IMG/VR virus record: IMGVR_UViG_3300032205_000002
Location: 1 to 50,869 of that record
Length of the DNA: 50,869 nucleotides
Reading direction: 5' to 3' (one strand)
Source of the DNA: a virus
Shown here: positions 29,701 to 37,357 of the stretch, piece by piece
Layout of the letters: each line of letters begins with the position of its first letter
How positions within the stretch are numbered: the stretch's first letter is position 1
Translations under genes and position numbers: made by a program
Notes under the pieces: generated by a model
What the model saw: only the letters and a program-made list of their open reading frames with translations
Told to the model about the DNA's origin: nothing
Database searches by the model: none

Positions 29701-32094
29701 CGGGTTGTCCTCGGCGATCCGCTGCTTCTCCGCGTTGAGCCGGTTGGTGGCCGAGCCGATCGGGGCCTGCACGGCGGCGTGCAGGATCTCGGCGTGCAGC
29801 TCGTCCGGGTTGATCTTGCCCGCGCGGAAGTCGGCCTCGGCCTGCCGGGCGCGGTGCACGGCAGGTTCGTGGCCGGTGTACGTGTCGATGGCGTCCCCGG
29901 CCAGAGTCGACGGGGCGTCGTGGTTGTAGCCGTAGCCGCTGTTCTCGTAGTGCATCTGCTGGAGGGCGTCGGTGATGCGGCGCTGCTGCTGCGGGTTCAG
30001 GCCGTCGAACTGCGCCTTGGTCATCCCGGCGAGGGCGGACGCGCGCGCGGCCCGGTCGAGCTTGGCGTTGTCGGCGGCCTCCAGGGCGCGGGCCTGCTGG
30101 GCGTGGCCGGTCTTGAGCTGGTGGGCGTGGATTTCGTTCAGGGTGGGCTCGTGGTCGAGCTTCGGCATGCCGCCGGGCTTCCCGGCGACCAGGGCCCGGC
30201 CGAGGGCGGCGGCCTTCTCCTTCGCTGCCGGGTCGGCCTTCGGGTGCGACGCGATGAACGCCAGGCGGGCCGTGACGGTCTTCTTGTCGGCGGCGTCCAT
30301 CGTGTCGATCTGGGCGTGGGAGAGCTGCCCGATCCGCTTCAGGGCCTCGTCGTCGTTGGTGCCGTGCGCGGCGGCCACGGCCTGCGCCACGGGGTCGCTG
30401 TAGCCCTTCGGGTGCGTGGGCGCGGCCGGAGCCGACGGGGCGGCGGCCGGGTGGGCGGCCGGGACCGGGCCGGTGTGCTTTGATCCAAAACGATCCAGGA
30501 GATCCTGCGCCTGCTGCTTCTTCTTCGGGTCGAGGAACTTCGCCTTGGCGTTGGCCAGGTCGTCGCGGATGGTCCGCTGCGTGTTCGCGTCGAGGGAGTC
30601 GAAGTCGTCCTTCGACAGCTTCCCGTACGAGTCGATGTGCAGCTTCGAGGTGGGGCGGCCGATCCCGCGTCCGGCGACAGCACGGGCGTGCTGGGCGGCC
30701 TGCGACAGGACGGCGGGGGTTGCCGACGGCGAGGCCGGGGCCGCCGGGGTGGATGCGGACGGCGTCCCGGGCGCGCCGGTCTTTTTCAGCGGCTCGCGAG
30801 TGACGGGCAAGGCTTCGACGACGCGGAAGCCGTTCTTCTTCTGCATCGAGGTCAGCGGGGTGGCGCGGGCGTTGGCCTCGGAGTTGTGGAAGCCCCAGAC
30901 GACCTTCTCCCCGTTGTGGCCCTTCTGCACGATGCTGGCGTGGGTGTAGTGGTGGGTGCTGGTCCGGGTGTACTTCACGCCGTTGTATTCGACGGTGTGG
31001 ACGAATTTCTCGCCCGCCTTCGGCGCCGGGGCGGAAGGTGCCGCCGGGGCGCTCGGGGCGGTGCCGGGGGCGTGCATCGTCTGGACCTGCGGGGTGTGCC
31101 CGGCGGCCTTGGCCTTGTCGGCGATGTCCTGCTGGACCTTGGCCATGGTGCCGTTGGCCTTGGCCTGCTTGACGGTCATGTCGGGGGTGGCCGTCTTGAC
31201 GGCCTGGCCGAGGGTGGTCTTCCCCGGGGAGACGTTGATGACCTGATGGACGTTGCCCTTGGGCGTGGTGATGGTGCCCGGGGTGCCCGACTTCAAGGTG
31301 CCGAGGGCGGACGGGGCGGGGAGGCGGTCCAGCAGCTTGTCGGCGCGGGTCTGCTGCGGGCCGAAGCCGCGCGCCTTGATCGCGGTCAGCTCGTTGCGGA
31401 TGGCCGTCTTGTCGGCGGCCGACAGGCTGGCCCACTCCTGCGGGGTGATCTTCTCGGCCTTGTCCAGCTTGTAGTGGTCGGTGACCTTCGGCTGGGTGAT
31501 GACGAACGCGGGGCCGCGCCCGGCGACGGTCGGCTTCTGCCCCTTCGGGCCCTTCGGCAGGGTGGCCGTGGACACCTTGACCCCGGCGGCGTTGGAGACG
31601 GCCTGACCGGCGTGGTGTGCCTGGCCTCCGGCGAGGTCGGCCTTCTGGTTCACCTGGCCGAGGGGGACCGGGGTGGCGCCGTGCGCCGGGTGCGACGGTG
31701 CGGGCTTCGGCTTGATCTCTTCGAGCAGCTTGCGGGGGATCGGCTTGCCCTGCGCCTTCAGGGTGGAGATCCTCTCCAGGCGCCGATGGTTGGCCTTGCG
31801 GACCCGCTCCTCTTCGAGCTGCCGGTAGATGTGCGGGGAGACGGAGTGCAGGGTGTGCTTCCACCCCTTGCACGGGCCGGGGTGCAGCGGGCTGCGGCAG
31901 GCGACCAGGGAGCACATCTCGTGCGCGTCGTCGTCCTGGTCGGTGAACGAGCGCAGGATGGCGGACGAGGCGAGCATGCCTCCGGCAGGTCCGGCGGCGA
32001 GGGCGGCGACCAGGGACTCGAAGTTCGGCTGCGTGGGGAGGCCGGAAACGTCGAGCACCGTACCGGACTTGATCAGGCCCCCGAGCGTCGTCAT
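26794..32094 (-). CDS. Giant head-operon protein: helical repeats, Nudix domain and ADP-ribosyltransferase-like domain
   Basis: A 1766-residue protein between MuF and protease genes. Near the N-terminus is C-x4-C-x4-H-x3-C-K-G (Cys61 to Cys75), a motif the MuF protein shares. About nine degenerate helical repeats of 35-40 residues follow between residues ~200 and ~1310 (type F-x-x-L-x(4)-Q-x-x-I-x(3)-L-x-x-I, often ending L-L-D-R-F), joined by Ala/Pro linkers. A Nudix domain starts near 1348, with a complete Nudix box around 1388-1412 (G-x5-E-x7-R-E-x-x-E-E-L-G). The last ~170 residues look like an ADP-ribosyltransferase: A-W-R-G-V (Arg near 1613), Y-G-R-G-I-F-G-N-G-Y-Y-L-A (near 1646) and a final Glu (V-Q-E-A). 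It probably enters the capsid and may be ejected with DNA to modify host targets. The start has AGGATC upstream and follows an exact motif copy. Confidence 0.8.
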   Translation of the reverse strand: MTTLGGLIKSGTVLDVSGLPTQPNFESLVAALAAGPAGGMLASSAILRSFTDQDDDAHEMCSLVACRSPLHPGPCKGWKHTLHSVSPHIYRQLEEERVRKANHRRLERISTLKAQGKPIPRKLLEEIKPKPAPSHPAHGATPVPLGQVNQKADLAGGQAHHAGQAVSNAAGVKVSTATLPKGPKGQKPTVAGRGPAFVITQPKVTDHYKLDKAEKITPQEWASLSAADKTAIRNELTAIKARGFGPQQTRADKLLDRLPAPSALGTLKSGTPGTITTPKGNVHQVINVSPGKTTLGQAVKTATPDMTVKQAKANGTMAKVQQDIADKAKAAGHTPQVQTMHAPGTAPSAPAAPSAPAPKAGEKFVHTVEYNGVKYTRTSTHHYTHASIVQKGHNGEKVVWGFHNSEANARATPLTSMQKKNGFRVVEALPVTREPLKKTGAPGTPSASTPAAPASPSATPAVLSQAAQHARAVAGRGIGRPTSKLHIDSYGKLSKDDFDSLDANTQRTIRDDLANAKAKFLDPKKKQQAQDLLDRFGSKHTGPVPAAHPAAAPSAPAAPTHPKGYSDPVAQAVAAAHGTNDDEALKRIGQLSHAQIDTMDAADKKTVTARLAFIASHPKADPAAKEKAAALGRALVAGKPGGMPKLDHEPTLNEIHAHQLKTGHAQQARALEAADNAKLDRAARASALAGMTKAQFDGLNPQQQRRITDALQQMHYENSGYGYNHDAPSTLAGDAIDTYTGHEPAVHRARQAEADFRAGKINPDELHAEILHAAVQAPIGSATNRLNAEKQRIAEDNPSLPLWLRSTLIENKYSGKVGNPYDVISQLSMKHSWNGSPRMSQHDFSTLFASSDADLANTHPIHVEAINKFREHVVSTGLTTGSPWSTATKGQLVDAMLNVGYGDRPVVTDARMKTFHALSTPSQQLVRTALADRILSQNNPHAATGTIITLRQLQGHPLDGATLDAALAASKHYASSDSQDFYRKLTSAEYGGLPLQVQAAIDDHLDDLQRKVERSGPVNAYGPQDNPLKVFPGALKSHLRGTRTQYSDRRLRNAADVANYGQKVVEPSSRVQVYRDVPIGQYKLMSTGDQDTIENDLTSIGSDAKNPLATRYNAVLARDIGHGKGFGRINTDQIVAVGAADPTYQQPDRNAEIAFTALSKADYDDLHTAFKEAIDARIKTLGDPTVQQALTAKFHGAAAAVANPAGVAPTIGQANVPPHVQAALDTIYGVHPKSHTMAHQLSTYGALRGGDFHQLNPQEQQHLLADLSFIQTTAKGPSANKAKLLIDRFTPAGTAPGTVPPQAIIPPANAVPGQQRYATPLKGALVKAADPGKSGDKWIYPTGHSRVWGEHGAAGLLIKHVDQNTGEERYLMVQRGPAISDPGKWTFPGGAIDSKETPHQGAARETLEELGLKDDQLKSAVIHGDHTYSIPGSTWKYTTVAAQAPEMFKPNLSTAHARAETSDAKWMTLDEIRALDKSGKLHHPIAGGKLEQNVISLYPPGAGTTLGQIARPGPVSKRQNRLRMPSGGRQLPANYNAWPHAHKKSTGKNLVADKTAIDKLRQDVKHARVAYDGKTADGRLAAIGAMQGFDDTPTVASKSEIDRLLATGDYIEAWRGVKGAYGGKSAADINEDFRTGTAWYGRGIFGNGYYLATQKRVAEGYADGRKNSVVRMLIPKSAITEHYKTLEKQARANSSATSKAKGNGRYEDGTLYDAGRWAASKGIDGIRIEHDTVNDRHGWARHVAKPGLPAFNWLNRSVLIVQEADK
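29662..29671 (-). repeat. Dispersed motif GATCGAAAAC, copy 8
   Basis: Exact sense-direction copy in the giant gene, coded as L-I-E-N. Confidence 0.8.
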
Positions 32095-32113
32095 GACGCT
32101 GATCCTACCGATT

Positions 32114-32123
32114 GTTTTCGATC
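32114..32123 (-). repeat. Dispersed motif GATCGAAAAC, copy 9 (intergenic)
   Basis: Exact copy 20 bases upstream of the giant gene start, in the form ATGATCGAAAAC, in the 43-base gap between two genes. Confidence 0.85.
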
Positions 32124-32137
32124 ATGGAGGGGTCTGG

Positions 32138-32314
32138 TCAGAGCGCGTCGTACCGGTCTTTCCGCAGCGCCTGCCGTCCCTCGTGCCGCTCCCGCCGGTT
32201 GGTCATCGTCTTGATCTCGCGGGCCATCCCGGCGCGCTGGTAGCGGGTGTAGAAGTGCCGCCAGTTCGTGTGGACGTCCTGCTCCCACCAGTTGGTGATC
32301 CGTCGTCGCAGCAT
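32138..32314 (-). CDS. Small basic protein
   Basis: A 58-residue Arg-rich protein (M-L-R-R-R-I-T-N-W-W, T-N-R-R-E-R-H-E-G-R), ATG 32314. Aromatic and basic, possibly nucleic-acid binding or a small head component. No Shine-Dalgarno of note. It fills an otherwise empty gap between head genes, which supports it being real. Confidence 0.5.
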   Translation of the reverse strand: MLRRRITNWWEQDVHTNWRHFYTRYQRAGMAREIKTMTNRRERHEGRQALRKDRYDAL

Positions 32315-32323
32315 GGACGCAGG

Positions 32324-32536
32324 CTACGCCTTTCGGGGCCTGTTCTTCCTGGCCTTTGCGGTGCGGGTGATCTGCTCGGCGTTGCGGTAACTGGCCCACT
32401 CGACGAAACGACCCTTGCGGTACACCTTCACCACGGCGAGGCCGTCGGCGTGGTGTTGCACGGTGACCCGGTCGCCCCGGTGCTCTGCTTCGGTGACGGC
32501 TCCGGCGAGCAGGTACACCACGGTTGCGGCTTTCAT
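32324..32536 (-). CDS. Small protein coupled to the MuF gene
   Basis: A 70-residue protein with a hydrophobic N-terminus (T-V-V-Y-L-L-A-G-A-V) and a basic C-terminus (A-K-A-R-K-N-R-P-R-K-A). ATG 32536 overlaps the MuF stop (ATGA). Not recognised. Confidence 0.6.
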   Translation of the reverse strand: MKAATVVYLLAGAVTEAEHRGDRVTVQHHADGLAVVKVYRKGRFVEWASYRNAEQITRTAKARKNRPRKA

Positions 32537-33942
32537 GCCTTGGTTGCGTCCTTCAGGGTCTGGTTCTCCTGGGCCTTGCGCTGCGCGGCTGCCTTCGCGG
32601 CCTTCGCCTTGTGGTAGGCGGCCCGCTGCTTCGGGGACATCTTCGCCAGCTTCGCCTGCTCCTTGCGGCGGGCGATGATCCGGTCGGCGCGCCGCTTGAG
32701 GGTGTCGCGCTGCCGCTGCTTCCGCCGGTCCAGGGTGTCCTGCTCGCGGGTGTCCCGGTCGCCTTGCCGCTTGGCCTTGTCGTTAGTGCGGGCGGCGTCC
32801 TTCAGGGTCTGCTGGTGCGGCCGGAGCGCCTTACGGTAGTCACCGACCGCCTTGCGCGCCATGGCGGCGAGCTTCGGGTTGGAGACGGCATTGGCGACGG
32901 CGACGGCCTGCGCCTGGGCGATGGCCGTGGACAGGCCCTTGACGGCGACCTGCGCCCTCTGGGCGGGGTTCTGCTTGGTGGCGTCCTGCTCGTTGGGTTC
33001 GGACTGGCCGCGCTTCTGCCCCTTGCAAAGGCCAGGCTTATGCGTCTGCATACAGAACTGGCCCTCGGTGCACACGAACTGCATGAGGGTCATCGAGCGG
33101 GGGTAACCGGCGGCGGCCAAGGCGTCCTTGGACTGACGGTTGCCCATCCCTGTCGGCTCGTTTTCGATCTCCAGCAGTTCGGTGCAGCGGCAGTTCACGA
33201 CCTCCTGCGGCGGGGCGGTCGGGTCGTGGGGGTGCATCATCGCGAACCCGCCGACGTTGAACGCGGTGCCCCACGGCTGGGCCTGGCCGTCGGCTTCGCG
33301 ATGGTCGGGGCGGGTGCGCTGGTCGTCGGTGGCCAGCCAGCGGTGCACGTACGCGGCGTCCGGGTCGGCTTCGACGACCATGGCGAACGCGTCGTGTAGA
33401 CCACCGTTGTAAGCGCCGACGACCTCGGTTCGTGCAACGGTGCGGGCCCGGTTCTTCCAGGTCTGCACGTCGGTGGCGTCGAACAGCTTCTCCACCTGGT
33501 CGGTGACGTCGGGAATGGTGGCGCCGTTGACGGTGGCCTTGTCGATGATGGTGGCGACGTGGCCGTACACCTCGTCGGGGACGCGCTGGAGGCGGTTGGC
33601 GCGGTCGGCGATCCAGTTGCGGACGAACGGCCGGGACTCGAACAGGGTGCCGTCGGCGAACAGGTCCCGGTAGGGGGCGGCCAGCACGTCCTCGGCGACC
33701 TTGGCCGTGTACTGCTCGGTGAGCGCGTACCACTTGGGGGTCTGGGTGAAGACCTTCAGCGGGTCGGGGACGAGGCCGAGGCGGGCGATGCCTCCGGCGA
33801 ACATGGCCGTCTTCACGGCGGCCAGCCACTCCAGCATCATCTCCAGGTACGCCTCGTACAGGGGAGGCTCGTACTGGGCGAAGACCTCTACAGCGGCCTG
33901 CTTCTGCGCGTCAGCGCTGGGCAGGGTGATCGGCTGGGACAC
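32533..33942 (-). CDS. MuF-like minor capsid protein (SPP1 gp7 family)
   Basis: A 469-residue head morphogenesis protein that attaches near the portal and is carried in the capsid. The MuF region shows A-R-T-E-V-V-G-A-Y-N-G-G (170-181), R-T-R-P-D-H-R-E-A-D-G-Q (209-220) and N-C-R-C (250-253), all typical. Next is C-x5-C-x3-H-x4-C-K-G (Cys291-Cys306), shared with the giant protein, and a Lys/Arg-rich helical C-terminus. Start GTG 33942. An exact GATCGAAAAC is coded as E-I-E-N. Confidence 0.85.
   Translation of the reverse strand: MSQPITLPSADAQKQAAVEVFAQYEPPLYEAYLEMMLEWLAAVKTAMFAGGIARLGLVPDPLKVFTQTPKWYALTEQYTAKVAEDVLAAPYRDLFADGTLFESRPFVRNWIADRANRLQRVPDEVYGHVATIIDKATVNGATIPDVTDQVEKLFDATDVQTWKNRARTVARTEVVGAYNGGLHDAFAMVVEADPDAAYVHRWLATDDQRTRPDHREADGQAQPWGTAFNVGGFAMMHPHDPTAPPQEVVNCRCTELLEIENEPTGMGNRQSKDALAAAGYPRSMTLMQFVCTEGQFCMQTHKPGLCKGQKRGQSEPNEQDATKQNPAQRAQVAVKGLSTAIAQAQAVAVANAVSNPKLAAMARKAVGDYRKALRPHQQTLKDAARTNDKAKRQGDRDTREQDTLDRRKQRQRDTLKRRADRIIARRKEQAKLAKMSPKQRAAYHKAKAAKAAAQRKAQENQTLKDATKA
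33160..33169 (-). repeat. Dispersed motif GATCGAAAAC, copy 10
   Basis: Exact sense-direction copy inside the MuF gene, coded as E-I-E-N. Confidence 0.8.
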
Positions 33943-34117
33943 GTGCGCTACCTCCCCGCAACTGCCTGATGGCCCAGATGAGGCCGTCCACCTCGTCGGC
34001 TGTCAGTTCGCACCCTTGGCCCTGCTCGTGCTTGGCCTTCAGCTTGCCGAGGGCTGCCGCGAAGTCGGTGGACTTCTTCAGCAGCGTAAGCCTCTTCTCC
34101 GCGTCGTTTTCGATCAT
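33911..34117 (-). CDS. Small helical protein between portal and MuF
   Basis: A 68-residue protein starting M-I-E-N-D-A-E-K-R-L-T-L-L-K-K; its codons 2-4 are an exact GATCGAAAAC motif. ATG 34117 overlaps the portal stop (ATGA) and its end overlaps the MuF start by 32 bases. Charged and helical; not recognised. Confidence 0.6.
   Translation of the reverse strand: MIENDAEKRLTLLKKSTDFAAALGKLKAKHEQGQGCELTADEVDGLIWAIRQLRGGSARVPADHPAQR
34106..34115 (-). repeat. Dispersed motif GATCGAAAAC, copy 11
   Basis: Exact copy directly after a start codon (ATGATCGAAAAC), overlapping the portal stop region. Confidence 0.85.
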
Positions 34118-36078
34118 GGCACGAGGTCTCCCCGGGCCAGCGCGATCGTCGACTGGAGCTGTGACGGCTCGTGGGCGAGACCTCTGGTCATGAGGACCTT
34201 GCAGTAGCCGCCCAGCAGCTCTTCGAGGGCGTCCGGGTCGACGCCGAGGGCGGGGGCCTGCTCGCGGATGTGCGACCACGCGCCCGCCAGCAGGGCCGGG
34301 ACGCGTTCCTCGGCGGCCACGACCCGGGTGTGCAGCTCGTGCTTGGGGACGGCGTAGCGGGCCCGCTGCGGGCCGGGCACGAGGCGGCCACCGGCCAGTT
34401 CCAGGGCGCGGCGTACGGCGCTGTCGGCGGCGATGTAGAGCGGATCGGCGGTGGTGGCGCCGACGCTGGCGGCCAACTGGCCAAGCTTCTGGCTTCCCTT
34501 CCGGGCAGGCAGCCCGACGTTGCCTGCTTCGGCGTCGGCAACCGACGGGAACTGGGGCAGGCCGCGCCCGTCGCCGGTGTCCTGCCCGGCCTGGTCGTAT
34601 CCAGGTTCGCCGGGCATCAGGTCGCCTTCGCCGGGCGGCGGTGGGGCGGCCGGGGGCGCGGGCATGGTGATGGCGGGCAGGCCGAGGACCTTCTGCACCT
34701 CGGGGTCGGCGGCGTAGTTCGGCTGGGCCAGGACAAGGGCCTTGACGACGTTGTAGACCAGTTCCTTCTGGTCGGGGGCGTCGTCGTCGGTGAATGCGGC
34801 GTTGTCGCGGGCGGCCTTGGCGCTGATGTACTGCTTGTCGGCGAACTGCATGGCCTGCTCGGACCGGTTGGGCCGGACGGTGAGCGCGGCGATGTCGAAC
34901 CAGAGGGTCTTCTTCTCCGGGTCCTTGATGCCTGCTGCTTTGAGGGCGGGCTGGAAGTAGCCGATGTTGAGGGCGTCGGCGAGCTGGATGAGCAGCGGCT
35001 CGATGTGGATCTTGATCGAAGATTCCTCGATCTGCCACCCCGACCAGTGGTTCGTGCCGCCCATGCCGGTCAGCACCTCGGGCGGGATGTCCAGCGACAT
35101 CGCCATCCGCTTCACGGCCGCTTCGCGCATCGTGGTGATGTGCTCGGAGATCTGCGAGTCGAACGTCAGATGCTTGATCTTGTCGAGGGCTTCTACAGCC
35201 GCCTGCACGATGATCGGCACCACGGCGGCGGCCGAGTCCCGCTGCTGCAACGACGTGGCCATCGTCTGCTGGAGTGTCTGCGCGAACGACTCGATCCCGG
35301 TCGGCTGGTAGTCGCCTGGGTTCTCCTGCGGCGGCGGCGGAAAGGTGATGTTGTCCGGCAGCAGCAGGATCCCGGCGCCCGCGAGGCGGGAGTCCAGCTC
35401 GGCGAACACGCGCTTGGTGCACTGCTCCAGCTCGCGCAGCACCGGCAGGATCGCCCGGACGGTGGAGTCGGCGGCGTCGTGGCGGCGCGGGTGCGGATTC
35501 CACACCCGGATCAGCAGGTCCTTCTCCGGGTCGAGCTTGTAGTTGCCGCCCCCGTGGGTCATGGACCGCTTGACGATGATGTCGTCGCCGCGCCGGTACA
35601 CCTCCGTGCCGGAGCACACGTACCACTTGTCCTGGTCGGGGGTGCCGTCCTGGCCGGTGTTCTTGTACCCCTCGGCGACGATGAACACGTCCCCGGCGAC
35701 CATCATGTTGATGCCGAGCAGCCGCTGCGCCTGCGCCTTCGCGGCGGGGGTGCCGAACATCGTTTCGGCGATGAGTTGCGCCTGCTTGTCGGTCGTCTCG
35801 TCGCCTACGGTGCCGTCGTCGGAGACGTCGGCGGCGTACAGGCGGCAGCGACTGATGGCGTTGCCGATCCAGTTGACGACGAACCGCATCTCGCCGCAGA
35901 TGTCGTAGTGGCGCCATGCCTCATGCTGCCAGCGATGGTCGCCGAGCTTGAACATCTGCCATGAGGTGGCGTCGGTGAGGTCGATCGGCACGGCCGCGCC
36001 GATCAGGGCGTTCGCAGGGCGCGTACCCGGGCCTTCGATGCCTCCGGCAGGCTTGATCTTGCGGGTCAGCAGCCCCAC
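34114..36078 (-). CDS. Portal protein
   Basis: A 654-residue protein that forms the ring for DNA passage at one capsid vertex. It has the usual portal layout: N-terminal W-R-H-Y-D-I-C-G-E-M-R-F-V-V-N-W, a beta-rich wing (D-V-F-I-V-A-E-G-Y), E-Q-C-T-K-R-V-F-A-E-L-D-S-R-L stem helix region, and D-I-P-P-E-V-L-T-G-M-G-G-T-N-H-W-S-G-W, a well-known portal segment. The C-terminus is Pro-rich and helical. Start GTG 36078. It carries no copy of the dispersed motif except at its very end. Confidence 0.85.
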   Translation of the reverse strand: MGLLTRKIKPAGGIEGPGTRPANALIGAAVPIDLTDATSWQMFKLGDHRWQHEAWRHYDICGEMRFVVNWIGNAISRCRLYAADVSDDGTVGDETTDKQAQLIAETMFGTPAAKAQAQRLLGINMMVAGDVFIVAEGYKNTGQDGTPDQDKWYVCSGTEVYRRGDDIIVKRSMTHGGGNYKLDPEKDLLIRVWNPHPRRHDAADSTVRAILPVLRELEQCTKRVFAELDSRLAGAGILLLPDNITFPPPPQENPGDYQPTGIESFAQTLQQTMATSLQQRDSAAAVVPIIVQAAVEALDKIKHLTFDSQISEHITTMREAAVKRMAMSLDIPPEVLTGMGGTNHWSGWQIEESSIKIHIEPLLIQLADALNIGYFQPALKAAGIKDPEKKTLWFDIAALTVRPNRSEQAMQFADKQYISAKAARDNAAFTDDDAPDQKELVYNVVKALVLAQPNYAADPEVQKVLGLPAITMPAPPAAPPPPGEGDLMPGEPGYDQAGQDTGDGRGLPQFPSVADAEAGNVGLPARKGSQKLGQLAASVGATTADPLYIAADSAVRRALELAGGRLVPGPQRARYAVPKHELHTRVVAAEERVPALLAGAWSHIREQAPALGVDPDALEELLGGYCKVLMTRGLAHEPSQLQSTIALARGDLVP

Positions 36079-36082
36079 TCCG

Positions 36083-36391
36083 TCACCCCTTCACGCGGCC
36101 GAGGATGCCCGCTGCGGCGGAGGCGGCCAGTCCGAGGGCGGGCACGAACAGCCACGGCGTTTGGCCGTAAGCGTAGATCACGGGGGCGGCGGGGATGGCC
36201 AGCCAGATGGAGAGACACCACGGGCATGTCACCAGGTAGGCCAGGCTGCCGCGCTTGCGTTCGATGAGGGCTTCCACGAATCGGTCGCGGGGCTTGTCGA
36301 GGATGGCGTCCCTGGTGAGCAGCACGACGATGCGGGCGAACGCCAGCAGGTATATGAGGTACAACATGGAAGAGCCGGGCATGGCCACCAT
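36083..36391 (-). CDS. Membrane protein, DUF1360-like
   Basis: A 102-residue protein with three membrane segments (residues 9-24, 56-73 and 79-97) and the signature R-D-R-F-V-E-A-L...Y-L-V-T-C-P-W-C-L-S-I-W typical of DUF1360, a family known from sporulating bacteria and many actinophages. ATG 36382 (M-P-G-S-S) is an alternative start; neither has a strong ribosome site. Confidence 0.65.
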   Translation of the reverse strand: MVAMPGSSMLYLIYLLAFARIVVLLTRDAILDKPRDRFVEALIERKRGSLAYLVTCPWCLSIWLAIPAAPVIYAYGQTPWLFVPALGLAASAAAGILGRVKG

Positions 36392-36429
36392 CGTAGGTGG
36401 TCAGCCCGGCTCGGGGACTGTACGGGGCG

Positions 36430-36675
36430 CTAGATGCTCGGCATCTTGCGCAGCGTGGGAGGCACGGCGCCGTCTTCGACGCGCAACTCCCACGCGCCGC
36501 CGTGGATAAGGAGCTGCTCCAGCATCTCCCGGACGGCCTTGGTGACTTCCCGGCTGGAGAGACCGAAGCGGGTCAGGTGTCCGCCCCCGCCCTGGCGGCG
36601 GCGGAACGTGACCTTCCAGCGCTTGCGGCCGAAAAGGGTGCGGCCGTCGCGGGCAACCGTGACCTCGATGACCAT
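36430..36675 (-). CDS. Small basic protein coupled to the macrodomain gene
   Basis: An 81-residue protein (V-A-R-D-G-R-T-L-F-G-R-K-R-W-K-V-T-F-R) with beta-rich basic N-terminus and a helical C-terminal half. ATG 36675 shares one base with the macrodomain stop (TGATG), so both are made together. Function unknown; it could be a partner of the macrodomain. Confidence 0.6.
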   Translation of the reverse strand: MVIEVTVARDGRTLFGRKRWKVTFRRRQGGGGHLTRFGLSSREVTKAVREMLEQLLIHGGAWELRVEDGAVPPTLRKMPSI

Positions 36676-37319
36676 CACTTCAGCCCCTTCATGGTGTCGT
36701 CGATGAGCCTCAGGCTCTGGGCGGTGTTGTAGGTGTCCTCGTCGAACAGGACCAGTCGGGCGGTCTTGACGGTGGTGTCGGCCGCGTTCAGGGCGGTGAT
36801 GGCCTGCGTGATGGCGTCGGCGACCGGCCAGCCGTATACGCCGGAGGAGATCAGCGGGAAGGCGACCGTCTCGGCGCCCAGCTTCTCGGCGACCCGCAGG
36901 GACTCGGTGTAGCAGGACCGCAGGGTGGCGGCCTGGCCGGGAACGGTGGGGTCGTAGACGGGGCCGACGGTGTGGATGACCCATTCGGCGGGCAGGTTCC
37001 CGGCGGTGGTGGCCACGGCCTGACCAGCGGGCAGCCCGTCGGGGTGAGTGGTGGCGCGCAGGTGGTGGCAGGCGCGGAGGATGTCGGTGCCGCCCGCGTG
37101 GTGGATGGCTCCATCCACGCCACTGCCTCCGAGGAGGGTGCGCTTGGCGGCGTTGACGATGGCGTCCACGTTCTGCCGGGTGATGTCGCCCTGGATGACC
37201 TGGATGCGCAGCGTGCGGGTGGCGGGCCGCTGGTTCAGCCGGTCGATGATGTAGCCGCCGAGGACGGCGGCCAGGGCGATGGCTGCGAGTGCGACGGCGA
37301 TGGTGGTGGGGGTGTTCAT
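36675..37319 (-). CDS. Membrane-anchored macrodomain (ADP-ribose-binding or -hydrolysing)
   Basis: A 214-residue protein with an N-terminal membrane segment (about residues 6-26) and then a macrodomain. Visible signatures are Q-G-D-I-T (43-47), A-I-V-N-A-A-K (53-59), G-G-S-G-V-D-G-A-I-H-H-A-G-G (64-77) and F-P-L-I-S-S-G-V-Y-G-W-P (154-165), which form the ADP-ribose pocket. Catalytic MacroD-type members usually have N-A-A-N; here it is N-A-A-K, so hydrolysis is uncertain, though the G-V-D-G-A-I-H loop is intact. With one anchor and little before it, the domain is expected on the cytoplasmic side. It has its own promoter and a good ribosome site (AAGGAGG). Confidence 0.8.
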   Translation of the reverse strand: MNTPTTIAVALAAIALAAVLGGYIIDRLNQRPATRTLRIQVIQGDITRQNVDAIVNAAKRTLLGGSGVDGAIHHAGGTDILRACHHLRATTHPDGLPAGQAVATTAGNLPAEWVIHTVGPVYDPTVPGQAATLRSCYTESLRVAEKLGAETVAFPLISSGVYGWPVADAITQAITALNAADTTVKTARLVLFDEDTYNTAQSLRLIDDTMKGLK

Positions 37320-37339
37320 GCGGGCCTCCTTGGTCCGGT

Positions 37340-37357
37340 CTGTCAGTCCACAGCATA
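37340..37357 (-). promoter_or_regulatory. Promoter of the macrodomain gene, TATGCT-N5-CTGACAG type
   Basis: Reading leftward: GTG-TATGCT, five bases, CTGACAG, then AAGGAGG and ATG. An acceptable -35, TTGTCC, lies 18 bases upstream of TATGCT. Confidence 0.7.

Noticed and set aside
28046-31915. A 1289-codon minus-strand frame inside the giant gene, other frame
   Set aside because: Arg/Pro-rich composition typical of an out-of-frame reading; the annotated frame holds the Nudix and transferase motifs.
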